From: UBA9619 sp964630665
Lineage (GTDB): Bacteria > Pseudomonadota > Gammaproteobacteria > Arenicellales > UBA868
Assembly: GCA_964630665.1 (NCBI GenBank)
Contig: CAZVVN010000013.1
Location: forward strand, 1-55,953
Reading direction: 5' to 3'
Length of the DNA stretch: 55,953 nucleotides
Shown here: in pieces, positions 43,794 to 51,942 of the stretch
Numbering within the stretch: the first letter of the stretch is position 1
How the letters are laid out: each line of letters opens with the position of its first letter
The notes under the pieces: generated by a model
Seen by the model: only the letters and a program-made list of their open reading frames with translations
What the model was told of the DNA's origin: nothing
Database searches by the model: none
Made by a program: the position numbers and the translations under genes

Positions 43794-46010
43794 TCAGTAG
43801 AGATCCAGCGGATCAACGTCGACGGACCAGCGCACACGACCCGCCAGCCTGAGTGTCTCCAGTTCAGCCAGCCAGTGCCTGAGAAACTCTCCCAATGATC
43901 CCCGCCGGGTCCCGGAAACCAGCAACTGGGCCCGAAAACGCCCTGCTCGACGCTCCATCGGAGAGGGCACTGGCTCCATCAGCCGTATACCCGGAAGCGG
44001 GTGCTGATTCAACCAGCGACGGGCTGTGGTAGCGGCACTCGTCAGAAAACGCATCGGCGGCTCTTGCTGGTGCGCCTCGGCCCGCAGCAGGACGAACTGG
44101 ACATAAGGGGGATAACCCGCAGCCCTGCGCTCTGCCAGGCAGGCCGTGGCGAACCCGTCGAAATCATGCCGGTTCAATTGAACGTAAGACAGCGCCTCCG
44201 GGAACATCGTCTGGACCACAACGTCGCCGTGCCGGGACCCCCGACCGGCCCGCCCCGCGACCTGGGTCAGTTGCTGAAACAGCCTTTCCGAGGCCCTGAA
44301 ATCGAAGCTGAACAGCCCGCGATCTGTATTCAGGACGCAGACCAGGGTCACCCCGGCAAAGTGGTGCCCTTTAGACAGCATCTGCGTCCCGACCACGATA
44401 TCGGCCTGCCCGGAGTGAATTGTCGCCAGCGCCTGTTCCAGGCGACCCTTGCCGGCAGTACTGTCGCTATCCAGCCGCAGGACCCTGGCAGCCGGAAAAA
44501 GCCTGCTCAGTTCACCTTCGACCCGTTGAGTGCCTTCTCCGACGTGATACAGACCCTGCTGTCTACAGGCAGGGCAGGACACCGGTGCGCTCCGGGCAGC
44601 CCCACAGTGATGGCAGCGCAGCCGTCCACTGGCCTGATGCAGTGTCAGACTGGCGTCGCAACGCCGACACTTACCCTGCCAGCCACAGTCAGAACACAGC
44701 ACCACGGGGGCAAAACCGCGGCGGTTAACGTAAACGATGCTCTGCTCCCCCCGCTCCAGCCGCCCGGCCAGGGCTTTGACCACCGGAGCAGACAGGCCAT
44801 TGTGGACCGGCACCGATTTGAGGTCGACCAGATGTACCCTGGGCATCACCGAACCACCTGCGCGCTGCGTCAGGGCCAGCAACCGATAGCGCCCGCGGCG
44901 GGTATTCTCCACTGTTTCAAGGGCCGGCGTAGCCGAACCCAGCAGCACGGGGATCTTCTCCTGCTGAGCCCGCTTGACGGCTATGTCCCTGGCGTTGTAC
45001 CGGAACCCGTCCTGCTGTTTATAGGATGCGTCATGCTCTTCATCAACGATGATCAGCGCGGGTCGTTCGAGCGGCGTAAATACGGCGGAGCGGGTGCCCA
45101 GAACCACGTCGGCTGCCCCCTGACGGGCCGCCCACCAGGCCCGATGGCGTTGACGGCTGCCCAGCCCTGAGTGCAGAACCACCAGCTTTCCTGTCAGGCC
45201 GTGCTGAAAGCGTTCAATCAGCTGCGGCGTGAGTGCAATCTCCGGCACCAGCACCATGACCTGGCCGCCGCGGGAAACAGCCTCAGCGGCACTGCGCAGG
45301 TACACCTCGGTCTTCCCGGCGCCGGTCACGCCGTGCAGCAGATGGGTCGTGTGGCCCCCTAAAGAGGCATTGATCCGGGCGACAGCCTGCGATTGCGCGT
45401 CGTTAAGTCGGGGACGAGTACTCTGTGCGGCGTCCAGCAGCGGGTGATCGTCCGATTCGGTGCTGACCACCCAGCCGCGGCTCACAAGTCGAGCCAGAGC
45501 CGGCTGTACCCGATCGGCCAGAAACCGGACATCGCCGTCGCCGAGCCCATCCGACGCAGCGGCTTTGAGGCTCTCCAGCAATCTTCGTTGAACGACTGAT
45601 CGTTTAGCCAGCGTCTGCAGTGCCTCGATGCCCTGGGCAGTGATCTGCCAATGGCGGGATCTCGCCGGTTGCAATGGCCCACCGCGGCGCAGCACCACCG
45701 GCAACGCGACATGCAGAATCTCACCGACAGGGTGCTGGTAGTACTCGGCTGCCCAGAGCAGAAGTCTGAACAACGGCTCTGAAAAGACCGCCTCTTGATC
45801 GAGCACACGAGACACAGTCTTTAGCTTGCGAGCCGACAGATCTGTCCTGACACGCGCTGCACAGACCACACCAACCACTGAACGCTTTCGAAGTGGTACC
45901 AGGACACGGCAACCCGCAACAACCCCGGCCGCACTCGATGACAGTTTGTAGTCAAACGTCCGCCTCAGTGGTACAGGCAACGCAACACGTAATGCGTCTT
46001 TAGTGGCCAT
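43794..46010 (-). CDS. priA: Primosomal replication restart helicase PriA
   Basis: A 738-residue superfamily 2 helicase that reloads the replisome at stalled forks. The 3'-end-binding domain is N-terminal (RVALPVPLRRTFDYKL). Walker A GVTGAGKTEVYL, the DEEH box and motif VNRRGFAPVVLC are intact. Paired zinc sites (CSDCGWQGKCRRC, CHHCG, CPAC) sit between the two helicase lobes. Length matches the family. A DnaA-box palindrome lies about 110 bp upstream of its start. Confidence 0.95.
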   Translation of the reverse strand: MATKDALRVALPVPLRRTFDYKLSSSAAGVVAGCRVLVPLRKRSVVGVVCAARVRTDLSARKLKTVSRVLDQEAVFSEPLFRLLLWAAEYYQHPVGEILHVALPVVLRRGGPLQPARSRHWQITAQGIEALQTLAKRSVVQRRLLESLKAAASDGLGDGDVRFLADRVQPALARLVSRGWVVSTESDDHPLLDAAQSTRPRLNDAQSQAVARINASLGGHTTHLLHGVTGAGKTEVYLRSAAEAVSRGGQVMVLVPEIALTPQLIERFQHGLTGKLVVLHSGLGSRQRHRAWWAARQGAADVVLGTRSAVFTPLERPALIIVDEEHDASYKQQDGFRYNARDIAVKRAQQEKIPVLLGSATPALETVENTRRGRYRLLALTQRAGGSVMPRVHLVDLKSVPVHNGLSAPVVKALAGRLERGEQSIVYVNRRGFAPVVLCSDCGWQGKCRRCDASLTLHQASGRLRCHHCGAARSAPVSCPACRQQGLYHVGEGTQRVEGELSRLFPAARVLRLDSDSTAGKGRLEQALATIHSGQADIVVGTQMLSKGHHFAGVTLVCVLNTDRGLFSFDFRASERLFQQLTQVAGRAGRGSRHGDVVVQTMFPEALSYVQLNRHDFDGFATACLAERRAAGYPPYVQFVLLRAEAHQQEPPMRFLTSAATTARRWLNQHPLPGIRLMEPVPSPMERRAGRFRAQLLVSGTRRGSLGEFLRHWLAELETLRLAGRVRWSVDVDPLDLY

Positions 46011-46115
46011 CAGAGACTATTCATTTTCGGTTTTGGTTCATTGCGATTAACTTGAAAACTTTCTGTCAGTTCACAGTAAGACAAGATAAATTATTGAGTC
46101 CTAAAAAGCTTTCGG

Positions 46116-46154
46116 TTTTGTACACAGAAGCTGTGGATAACTCTGTGTACAAAA
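46116..46154. promoter_or_regulatory. Palindrome enclosing a perfect DnaA box
   Basis: TTTTGTACACAGA (46116-46128) and TCTGTGTACAAAA (46142-46154) are exact 13-bp inverted repeats. The 13-bp spacer contains TGTGGATAA (46132-46140), the reverse of the high-affinity DnaA box TTATCCACA. Each arm also carries TTGTACACA, one base away from the relaxed DnaA box. The core CTGTGGATAACTCTGT closely resembles DnaA box R4 of E. coli oriC. A binding role is inferred. Confidence 0.5.
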
Positions 46155-46212
46155 ATACCGTGGTGGTCCTTTGCAACCCGCCATTTCACCTGTTCCATCA
46201 ACTGACCAAAAA

Positions 46213-46338
46213 TTAAGCAGCTAAATGTGGGTTGAATTTCAACGGCTTACGGTCAGGCTCGACGAATCTAGCCCACTGGGCCGGAGCCACTTCTTTGAAG
46301 CCGCGAGAGCGACGCCGATGTGCATAAAGCGGGTCTGT
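46213..46338 (-). pseudogene. Possible C-terminal gene relic
   Basis: Between TGA (46341-46339) and TAA (46215-46213) lies a 41-codon open frame with no ATG. It reads TDPLYAHRRRSRGFKEVAP... and ends KFNPHLAA. The mix of basic and aromatic residues is more protein-like than random translation of this AT-richer DNA. I do not recognise the family. It may be the tail of a decayed transposase or other gene. Confidence 0.25.
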
Positions 46339-46678
46339 TCAAACCTCCAAAGCCCCTAAGGCAATATCCTAATCATCGTTAATGATCAATCATTTAGATG
46401 GTGGACTTCGCAGCACTTGCGAAAAATCTGCGGGCCGGTCAACGCTCTTTGCACTGCATAGAAATGACATCATGCAAAGCCAGAAAAGATAACGGAACGC
46501 AAAGACATTTCATGTCTTAACTTCAGTTCAACACCCGGTCTGTTCCAAGCGTTGGGCCACAAACAAAAAACTCTTGCCCGCCATCGGCAGCAGTCGATAC
46601 CCGTATGCGGCCAACTCAAAGACCAACTGTACACGCGCTGTTCGGACGTTGCTGATAAGACAAGATCATCGGCCGACT

Positions 46679-47773
46679 TTATGGATCGGTCCGAGCCAGC
46701 CGAGTTCCAATCAGGTGGACACCTTCTGGTGATGCCATGTCGGGCAAGGTGAGAGCGGTCAAGGCGAAAAACAATCCCGGACCGGCCGAACGAATGGCGT
46801 GCTGCTCCAGCGCCTGTTCCAGGTTCGACGCAGCCTTTAAGGTAATCCCCAAGATCTTTTCGATAACCGGATCGTCAAAATCTGCCATATAGAGCCTGGC
46901 TCGCGCACCGCTGGGGGCCCGGCCCTTGCTGGTGATCCCCATGCACCTGCGGAACAACTGGGCTGGAAACGTACCCAGCGCGGCCAGGAACCCCATACAG
47001 TCTGCTACCAGTTCATCCAGCATATTAGACCGCATAGACCCGTAGAATCTTGTCGTGGCATAGTGGGTGAATTCGTGCTCCAGGCGCAGTGTGTTGGAGG
47101 CCGCCAGCCAGGTCGACGCATCGTGCATACCCGGCACCAGCGTGTGTGCGACGCTGCCGTAAGGTGCCGTGTGCAGTACCAGGACTCGATCACGGATCAG
47201 TTCCGGATTTTGCTGCACAAAGCGCTGTAATGCTGAACCCCAGTGTTCCCCGGGGGTCTGATCGACCTGACCTCGTTGCCATTGTTCTTTCAGCAGCCTG
47301 ACGCGATCCCAGTTGTTGATCCCGCCGATACACATCGCGTGCATCCCCTCGGGGTAGATCCGCGGTTCACAACGGCCACCGATCGCCCGGATCAGGCGCA
47401 GAAAGTCCTCCCGGTGGGGTGTCTGGAGAACCGGCAACGCCCCGGCAAAATGGCTTGGAATCTTCAGTTCCAGTACTTCCGGGCACTCCAACTCGAGACA
47501 TCCCCCGAAATCCTTCTCCTCGAAAGGCAAGCCCTTTTTCATCACCTTGGCATAGGCTGGTGAGGCGGAGACTCCTTCTCTTTGGGGGATACACAGCTGA
47601 GGCAGTTTGCTTTGTAGAGCTTGGAAAAAGCCGCTGCCTGTGCCACCGCCTTCCCGGCGATATTGTCGCCAGTGCGCAACGTGAGGCTCCTCAGCGGCAG
47701 GGACCTTTGCTAAAACCCCGCCGGTCTCCCCGAAACCGGAGAAATATCGAGCCAATTGCTGTGTCTGGTTCAT
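46679..47773 (-). CDS. Uncharacterised HExxH protein, possible zinc peptidase
   Basis: A 364-residue protein from the ATG at 47773 (an in-frame ATG at 47854 would add 27 residues). HEFTH near residue 243, followed 17 residues later by Glu in DELVADC, fits an HExxH-x16-E gluzincin-like zinc site. No signal peptide or membrane segment is seen, so it looks cytosolic. An N-terminal domain of about 230 residues contains ELECPEVLELKIPSHFAG and GMHAMCIGGINNWD. I do not recognise the family. It stands alone beside the gene desert, on the strand opposite to hisG. Confidence 0.65.
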   Translation of the reverse strand: MNQTQQLARYFSGFGETGGVLAKVPAAEEPHVAHWRQYRREGGGTGSGFFQALQSKLPQLCIPQREGVSASPAYAKVMKKGLPFEEKDFGGCLELECPEVLELKIPSHFAGALPVLQTPHREDFLRLIRAIGGRCEPRIYPEGMHAMCIGGINNWDRVRLLKEQWQRGQVDQTPGEHWGSALQRFVQQNPELIRDRVLVLHTAPYGSVAHTLVPGMHDASTWLAASNTLRLEHEFTHYATTRFYGSMRSNMLDELVADCMGFLAALGTFPAQLFRRCMGITSKGRAPSGARARLYMADFDDPVIEKILGITLKAASNLEQALEQHAIRSAGPGLFFALTALTLPDMASPEGVHLIGTRLARTDP

Positions 47774-47883
47774 GGCTGGTCGACTTCGGTCAGCTGGTTC
47801 AGAGGTCAATAGCAATGAGGAGTGTACAACTCCTCGAAAGCTGCGCCAGATCATAGGTGAAACAGCCCCGGTTTATCGATTTA

Positions 47884-47892
47884 TGCCATAAT
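47884..47892 (+). promoter_or_regulatory. Extended -10 candidate for hisG
   Basis: TG-C-CATAAT forms a plausible extended -10 about 70 bp upstream of the hisG ATG. No -35 is evident. The leader has no run of His codons, so no classical his attenuator is seen. Confidence 0.3.
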
Positions 47893-47962
47893 CCCCGCGC
47901 TTTTTTGCGGTTGCTGCAGGTTCAGAACCCGCGCCTGGGCACTATGACCCCACTGATTCAGC

Positions 47963-48835
47963 ATGAGTGAACTCAAACTCGGAATACCCAAGGGCAGTCT
48001 GGAGGAACCCACCGTAGCGCTTTTCCAGCGTGCCGGATGGCGAATCCATTCTAGGTCCCGTAACTATTTCCCTGGTATCGACGATCCCGAGATCTCCTGT
48101 GCTCTGGTCCGGTCCCAGGAAATGCCGGTCTACGTCGCCAACCAAACACTAGACCTGGGGCTGACCGGCCTGGACTGGATACTTGAAACCGGCGCCGACG
48201 TCGAGGAGGTCTGCGACCTGGTTTACTCCAAGAGTTCCGACACGCCCTGCCGCTGGGTACTGGCCGTACCGCAAGACTCCCCGATCCGATCCGTTGCAGA
48301 CCTCGAAGGCCGCAAACTGGCCACCGAACTGGTTAATTTCACGAAGAAATTCCTTTCTGACCACCAGATCAAATGCCAGGTCGAATTCTCATGGGGTGCC
48401 ACAGAGGCCAAAGCGGTCGAGGGGCTGGTGGACGCGGTCGTAGAGATCACCGAGACCGGCAGCACGATTCGTGCCCACGGCCTGCGCATCGTCTGCGACC
48501 TGCTGCAGACCCACACGCGACTGATCAGTAACCGCAACGCCCTGGCTGACCCCTGGAAGAAGAAAAAAATCGACCAGATCGCCCTGTTGCTGAAGGCCGC
48601 ACTCGAGGCCCACCGCAAAGTGGCGCTGAAGATGAACGCCCCCAGGGACCAGCTGGAACCGATCATGGCTCTGCTGCCCAGCCTGCAGGCCCCGACCATC
48701 AGCGAACTGTCCGACGGCGCCTGGGTGGCACTGGAAACGGTCGTGGATAGTGAACTGGTCAGAGATCTGATTCCCAGGCTACGCCAGGCCGGTGCCCAGG
48801 GGATACTGGAGTATGAACTTCGCAAGATTGTCTAG
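47963..48835 (+). CDS. hisG: ATP phosphoribosyltransferase, long form
   Basis: A 290-residue enzyme catalysing the first step of histidine synthesis (ATP + PRPP). KLGIPKGSLEEPTVALFQRAGW and GLTGLDWILE open the catalytic part. The PRPP loop region is VDAVVEITETGSTIRAHGL, and the C-terminal 75 residues form the ACT-like regulatory domain that makes the long hexameric, HisZ-independent type. No other his genes follow, so the pathway is split in this genome. Confidence 0.93.
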   Translation: MSELKLGIPKGSLEEPTVALFQRAGWRIHSRSRNYFPGIDDPEISCALVRSQEMPVYVANQTLDLGLTGLDWILETGADVEEVCDLVYSKSSDTPCRWVLAVPQDSPIRSVADLEGRKLATELVNFTKKFLSDHQIKCQVEFSWGATEAKAVEGLVDAVVEITETGSTIRAHGLRIVCDLLQTHTRLISNRNALADPWKKKKIDQIALLLKAALEAHRKVALKMNAPRDQLEPIMALLPSLQAPTISELSDGAWVALETVVDSELVRDLIPRLRQAGAQGILEYELRKIV

Positions 48836-49015
48836 GCAAAGCTGACCTTCAGACCCGGCAGGTTGAGCACCTCACCGAGCAGCTTACAATGGCGTACGAT
48901 CTGCCCCTGTACATCGTCAAATGCGGCGAGATCCGAGCGGATCACGATGGCACGGCAAAGGTCGACGGTGCGTGTGCCGCCGTTCTCACCCAAATGTGGC
49001 CCAGCCGGAGCAGAG

Positions 49016-49546
49016 CTAGCTTTTCTTCAACCTGCGCACCAGCGGCAGAATCGTCTCGGCCAGAGACTCGAGATCCAAAGGGCCGATATGCTTGTGCCGG
49101 ATAACACCCTGGCTGTCGATCACGAAGGTCTCGGGAACCCCGTAGACCCCCCAGTCGATGCCGACCTGTCCATCGGCGTCGACAGCGATTCTGGCGTAGG
49201 GGTTGCCGAGTTGTTTCAGCCAGGCCCGGGCATCGTCGGGTAGATCCTTGTAATTCAGGCCAATAATGTCGACTTCCCCGCTGGTCGCAACCTGATTCAG
49301 CAGCGCGTGTTCGGCACGACAGGATACGCACCAGGAGGCCCAGACGTTGAGCAGCCAGACTCTGCCCTTCATCTCAGCCGGACCGATACTGCCTGGCGCC
49401 AGCATTCGGGGTAGTTCAAAAACCGGTGCCGGCTTGTCGATCAGGGGCGAGGGCACTTCACGGGGATCGAGTTTAAGCCCCACTGCAAGGAACACGCCAA
49501 TTACGGCAAAAACGGCCAGCGGCAGCAGAAAACGGGCAGACTTCAT
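49016..49546 (-). CDS. ccmG: CcmG/DsbE-like thiol-disulfide protein
   Basis: A 176-residue membrane-anchored periplasmic thioredoxin. One N-terminal helix (FLLPLAVFAVIGVFLAVGL) is followed by LDPREVPSPLIDKPAPVF, the CcmG/DsbE signature. The redox motif is WCVSC (Cys73, Cys76) and the active-site acidic loop is WGVYGVPETF. It normally reduces apocytochrome c or CcmH. The remaining ccm genes are not beside it. The ATG at 49546 is preferred over TTG at 49552. Confidence 0.86.
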   Translation of the reverse strand: MKSARFLLPLAVFAVIGVFLAVGLKLDPREVPSPLIDKPAPVFELPRMLAPGSIGPAEMKGRVWLLNVWASWCVSCRAEHALLNQVATSGEVDIIGLNYKDLPDDARAWLKQLGNPYARIAVDADGQVGIDWGVYGVPETFVIDSQGVIRHKHIGPLDLESLAETILPLVRRLKKS

Positions 49547-49607
49547 TTCCAAACGCGTTTCCTCTCAAGCACCGGCCAGGCTAGAACCCAGCGCCTGGAC
49601 CTGCCCC

Positions 49608-50174
49608 TCAATCATCATTGCGCCCGGCGGCAGGGGCTTCGGCTTGATTGGTAGGCATTAGAGTTCGCAATCGGTCGACAACCTCTGGACTGGCAAAATT
49701 CCGGCCCCCTTCTGCAAAGAACGCGATCCTGCCTTGCGGGTCGACGATAAAGCTGGTGGGTAGAGCCCGCACCCGCCACTGGCGAGTCATCAGCATGTTG
49801 TCATCGAGCAGGACCGGGAAACTGAATCCCGGTATCAGTCCGTCTAGAAACCGCTTGGCTGTCTGGCGGTCTTCACCGACGTTGACAGCCAGCAGCTCGA
49901 ACCGCTCACCCGCTAACTCTGCCCGCATCACCTGCAGGGTCGGGAACTCGGCCATGCACGAACTGCACCAGCTCGCCCAGAAATTCACCACCAGCACGCG
50001 GTCGCTGTAGTCTGCCAGGGTCCGTTTCTTGCCGGCCAGGTCCTCAAGTGCGAACCGCGCGATGGCATCGCGACCGGTAAACGGCCTGAAGTCGGTTCCC
50101 AGCTCCCGGGCATCGGCCACGGAAACGCCGCACAGAACCAACACCAGCGAAAGAGCTTTTACAAAGCACCGCAA
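49608..50174 (-). CDS. TlpA-like thiol-disulfide protein
   Basis: A 188-residue exported thioredoxin-fold protein with a cleavable signal peptide (MRCFVKALSLVLVLCGVSVADA). The redox motif is WCSSC (Cys70, Cys73) with upstream VLVVNFWAS and cis-Pro segment RALPTSFIVD. The family keeps periplasmic thiols reduced, for example for cytochrome oxidase or c-type cytochrome maturation. It sits between DsbC and the CcmG-like gene, all on one strand. Confidence 0.86.
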   Translation of the reverse strand: MRCFVKALSLVLVLCGVSVADARELGTDFRPFTGRDAIARFALEDLAGKKRTLADYSDRVLVVNFWASWCSSCMAEFPTLQVMRAELAGERFELLAVNVGEDRQTAKRFLDGLIPGFSFPVLLDDNMLMTRQWRVRALPTSFIVDPQGRIAFFAEGGRNFASPEVVDRLRTLMPTNQAEAPAAGRNDD

Positions 50175-50197
50175 CGGTGTGGCTTCGCTAGATGTTT

Positions 50198-50926
50198 CTA
50201 GTTGACGGCCTGCTCCGCGGCCGCATTGGCGATCTCGACCAGTTCGCCGGCTGGCACATAACCCGGGATGACCTGCCCATCCTGGAGCACGATGGTCGGC
50301 GTGCCGCGTACGCCCACCAGCTGAGCCGCCTCGATGTGCCGGCCGATTGCGGTCTGACAGGACTTTTTCTCTATCGACAGCCCGGCTTTGGCATCGGTCA
50401 TTGCCTGCTGTGGGTCATCGGCGCACCAGACTGAAACCATCGTTTCAAAGGTGGGCGACTGGGTGCCGGCCCGCGGGTAACCCAGGTAACGAACCTTGAC
50501 ACCGCCGGCGTTGATGGCAGGCATTTCCCGGTGCAGCTTGACACAGTAACCACAGCTGGTATCGGTAAAGACCGTGATGGTGCTCGTCACACGGGCCGGC
50601 TCGAAGACGACCATGCCTGTCTCGTCCAGCTGGCCAAGAATCTTGACCCGCCCGGTCTTTCGGGCGTCTTCAGTCAGATTCACATTCTTGTCCAGATCGA
50701 TCAGGTCGCCGTAGAGCAGATATTTCCCGTCCGCCGAGATATAAACGACTTTCGGACCGTAGATTGCCTGGTAGAAGCCCTTAACTGGCGCAGCTGACAC
50801 CGCATCCGGCGCCTCCCCCGGCAGTAGGCCGGCAGCCGTTTCCAACACGGCAGTCGGCACCTCGTCGGCGCTGGCTGGCGAGATCATGATCAGCATCACC
50901 AGCAACAAATGAGCAAATAGCCGCAT
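50198..50926 (-). CDS. dsbC: Thiol:disulfide interchange protein DsbC
   Basis: A 242-residue periplasmic disulfide isomerase with signal peptide (MRLFAHLLLVMLIMISPASA). The N-terminal dimerisation domain (VKGFYQAIYGPKVVYISADGKYLLYGDLIDL) is followed by the thioredoxin-like domain with CGYC near residues 125-128 and the cis-Pro GTPTIVLQDG. A second Cys pair (WCADD...KSCQTA) matches the structural disulfide of DsbC. The ATG at 50926 gives the signal peptide directly. Confidence 0.93.
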   Translation of the reverse strand: MRLFAHLLLVMLIMISPASADEVPTAVLETAAGLLPGEAPDAVSAAPVKGFYQAIYGPKVVYISADGKYLLYGDLIDLDKNVNLTEDARKTGRVKILGQLDETGMVVFEPARVTSTITVFTDTSCGYCVKLHREMPAINAGGVKVRYLGYPRAGTQSPTFETMVSVWCADDPQQAMTDAKAGLSIEKKSCQTAIGRHIEAAQLVGVRGTPTIVLQDGQVIPGYVPAGELVEIANAAAEQAVN

Positions 50927-51022
50927 AGCAGGTACCCCGGGGATCAATTTAAGGTCGTCAGCGGTCAAATTCTGCCGCAGGGAGCATTCTACCGCGAATC
51001 ACCTGATCCACCTTGACTCGGA

Positions 51023-51838
51023 TCAGGGCACTTCGGGCCCGATCGCCTGTATCACATGTCCGCCGGACTTCTCATCGTGCTCGAGCTGCAGCAGACCGCG
51101 GGACTCGGCCTCTTCCAGCAGACCACCGAACGACCTGAACCCATGATAGCGTTCACTGAACCCCGGCTGACGTCGTTTCAGGGCCTGTTTGACCATCGAT
51201 CCCCAGACCTTCTCGCTGTCACCGCGTTCCTCGAACAGATCCTCGAGGGTCGACATGACCATGTCGATGGCTTCCTGACGGCGCTTGTCATCCTCGCTCA
51301 ACGGGCTTTTCTTACCGGTCGAGCGCGTCCTGGTCTTTTTCTTGCGTGTCGACGAGGCTTTCGGCCGGGCGATGTCGTCGTAGAAAATAAATTCATCACA
51401 GTTTGCTGTCAGCAGATCAGAAGTGGAGTTTTTGACCCCCAAGCCGATCACATACTTGTTGTTCTCACGCAGTTTACTGACCAGCGGTGAGAAATCGGAA
51501 TCACCACTGATGACCACAAACGTATCAACGTGCGATTTGGTGTAACACAGGTCGAGCGCATCGACGACCATACGAATGTCTGCAGAATTCTTGCCCGACT
51601 GCCGCAGGTGGGGGATATCGATCAGTTCGAAGGCCGCTTCGTGCATGACGGCTTTAAATTCGGTGTAGCGGGTCCAGTCGGCATAGGCCTTTTTGACCAC
51701 GATATTGCCCTTGAGCAGTAATCGCTCCAGCACCACCTTGAGCTCAAACCGCTTGTGCTTGGCATCACGTACACCCAGCGCGATGTTCTCGAAATCACAA
51801 AACAAGGCCAGATTCCGGGTATTGCTGTCGTTACTCAT
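51023..51838 (-). CDS. NYN-domain protein with C-terminal winged-helix (OST-HTH/LOTUS-type) domain
   Basis: A 271-residue cytosolic protein. The PIN-like NYN nuclease fold is N-terminal (FCDFENIALGVRD, DIRMVVDALDLCY, FVVISGDSDFSPLVSKLRENNKYVIG), with the acidic residues for metal binding intact. A basic linker KASSTRKKKTRTRSTGKK follows. A C-terminal domain (AIDMVMSTLEDLFEERG ... GFSERYHGFRSFGGLLEEA) resembles OST-HTH/LOTUS, a putative RNA-binding unit. LabA/YaiI-type RNases are relatives; substrate unknown. Confidence 0.83.
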   Translation of the reverse strand: MSNDSNTRNLALFCDFENIALGVRDAKHKRFELKVVLERLLLKGNIVVKKAYADWTRYTEFKAVMHEAAFELIDIPHLRQSGKNSADIRMVVDALDLCYTKSHVDTFVVISGDSDFSPLVSKLRENNKYVIGLGVKNSTSDLLTANCDEFIFYDDIARPKASSTRKKKTRTRSTGKKSPLSEDDKRRQEAIDMVMSTLEDLFEERGDSEKVWGSMVKQALKRRQPGFSERYHGFRSFGGLLEEAESRGLLQLEHDEKSGGHVIQAIGPEVP

Positions 51839-51942
51839 TGGTAGAGATTTCCAGGCGGTCCCGGAGGGCTTCTGACTCGGCCTCCGGACGATGGATGGAC
51901 GGTCAGTTTAACCGCGACACCGGGTCAGAGCCAGTAACCCGT

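Larger units (their letters stand above)
46011..46678. other. 668-bp AT-richer gene desert upstream of priA
   Basis: No credible full gene is seen on either strand. The first 200 bp are visibly AT-rich compared with the neighbours. It holds an 11-bp direct repeat TTTCGGTTTTG (46025-46035 and 46110-46120), the DnaA-box palindrome (46116-46154), a protein-like stop-to-stop frame on the minus strand (46213-46338) and a small hairpin AGACAT-TTC-ATGTCT near 46502. The nonanucleotide GGTCTGTTC occurs twice (near 46332 and 46538). It may be a degraded insertion or a regulatory/origin-type region. Confidence 0.6.

Noticed and set aside
46552..46752. 66-residue plus-strand ORF in the gene desert
   Set aside because: It overlaps the 3' end of the HExxH gene on the opposite strand, has no SD and no recognisable composition.
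48836..49015. Minus-strand frame between hisG and the CcmG-like gene ending ...LPGLKVSFA
   Set aside because: About 60 codons reading like a C-terminus, but with no start codon supported by an SD and no recognised family; a plus-strand 71-residue ORF over the same bases is equally unsupported.
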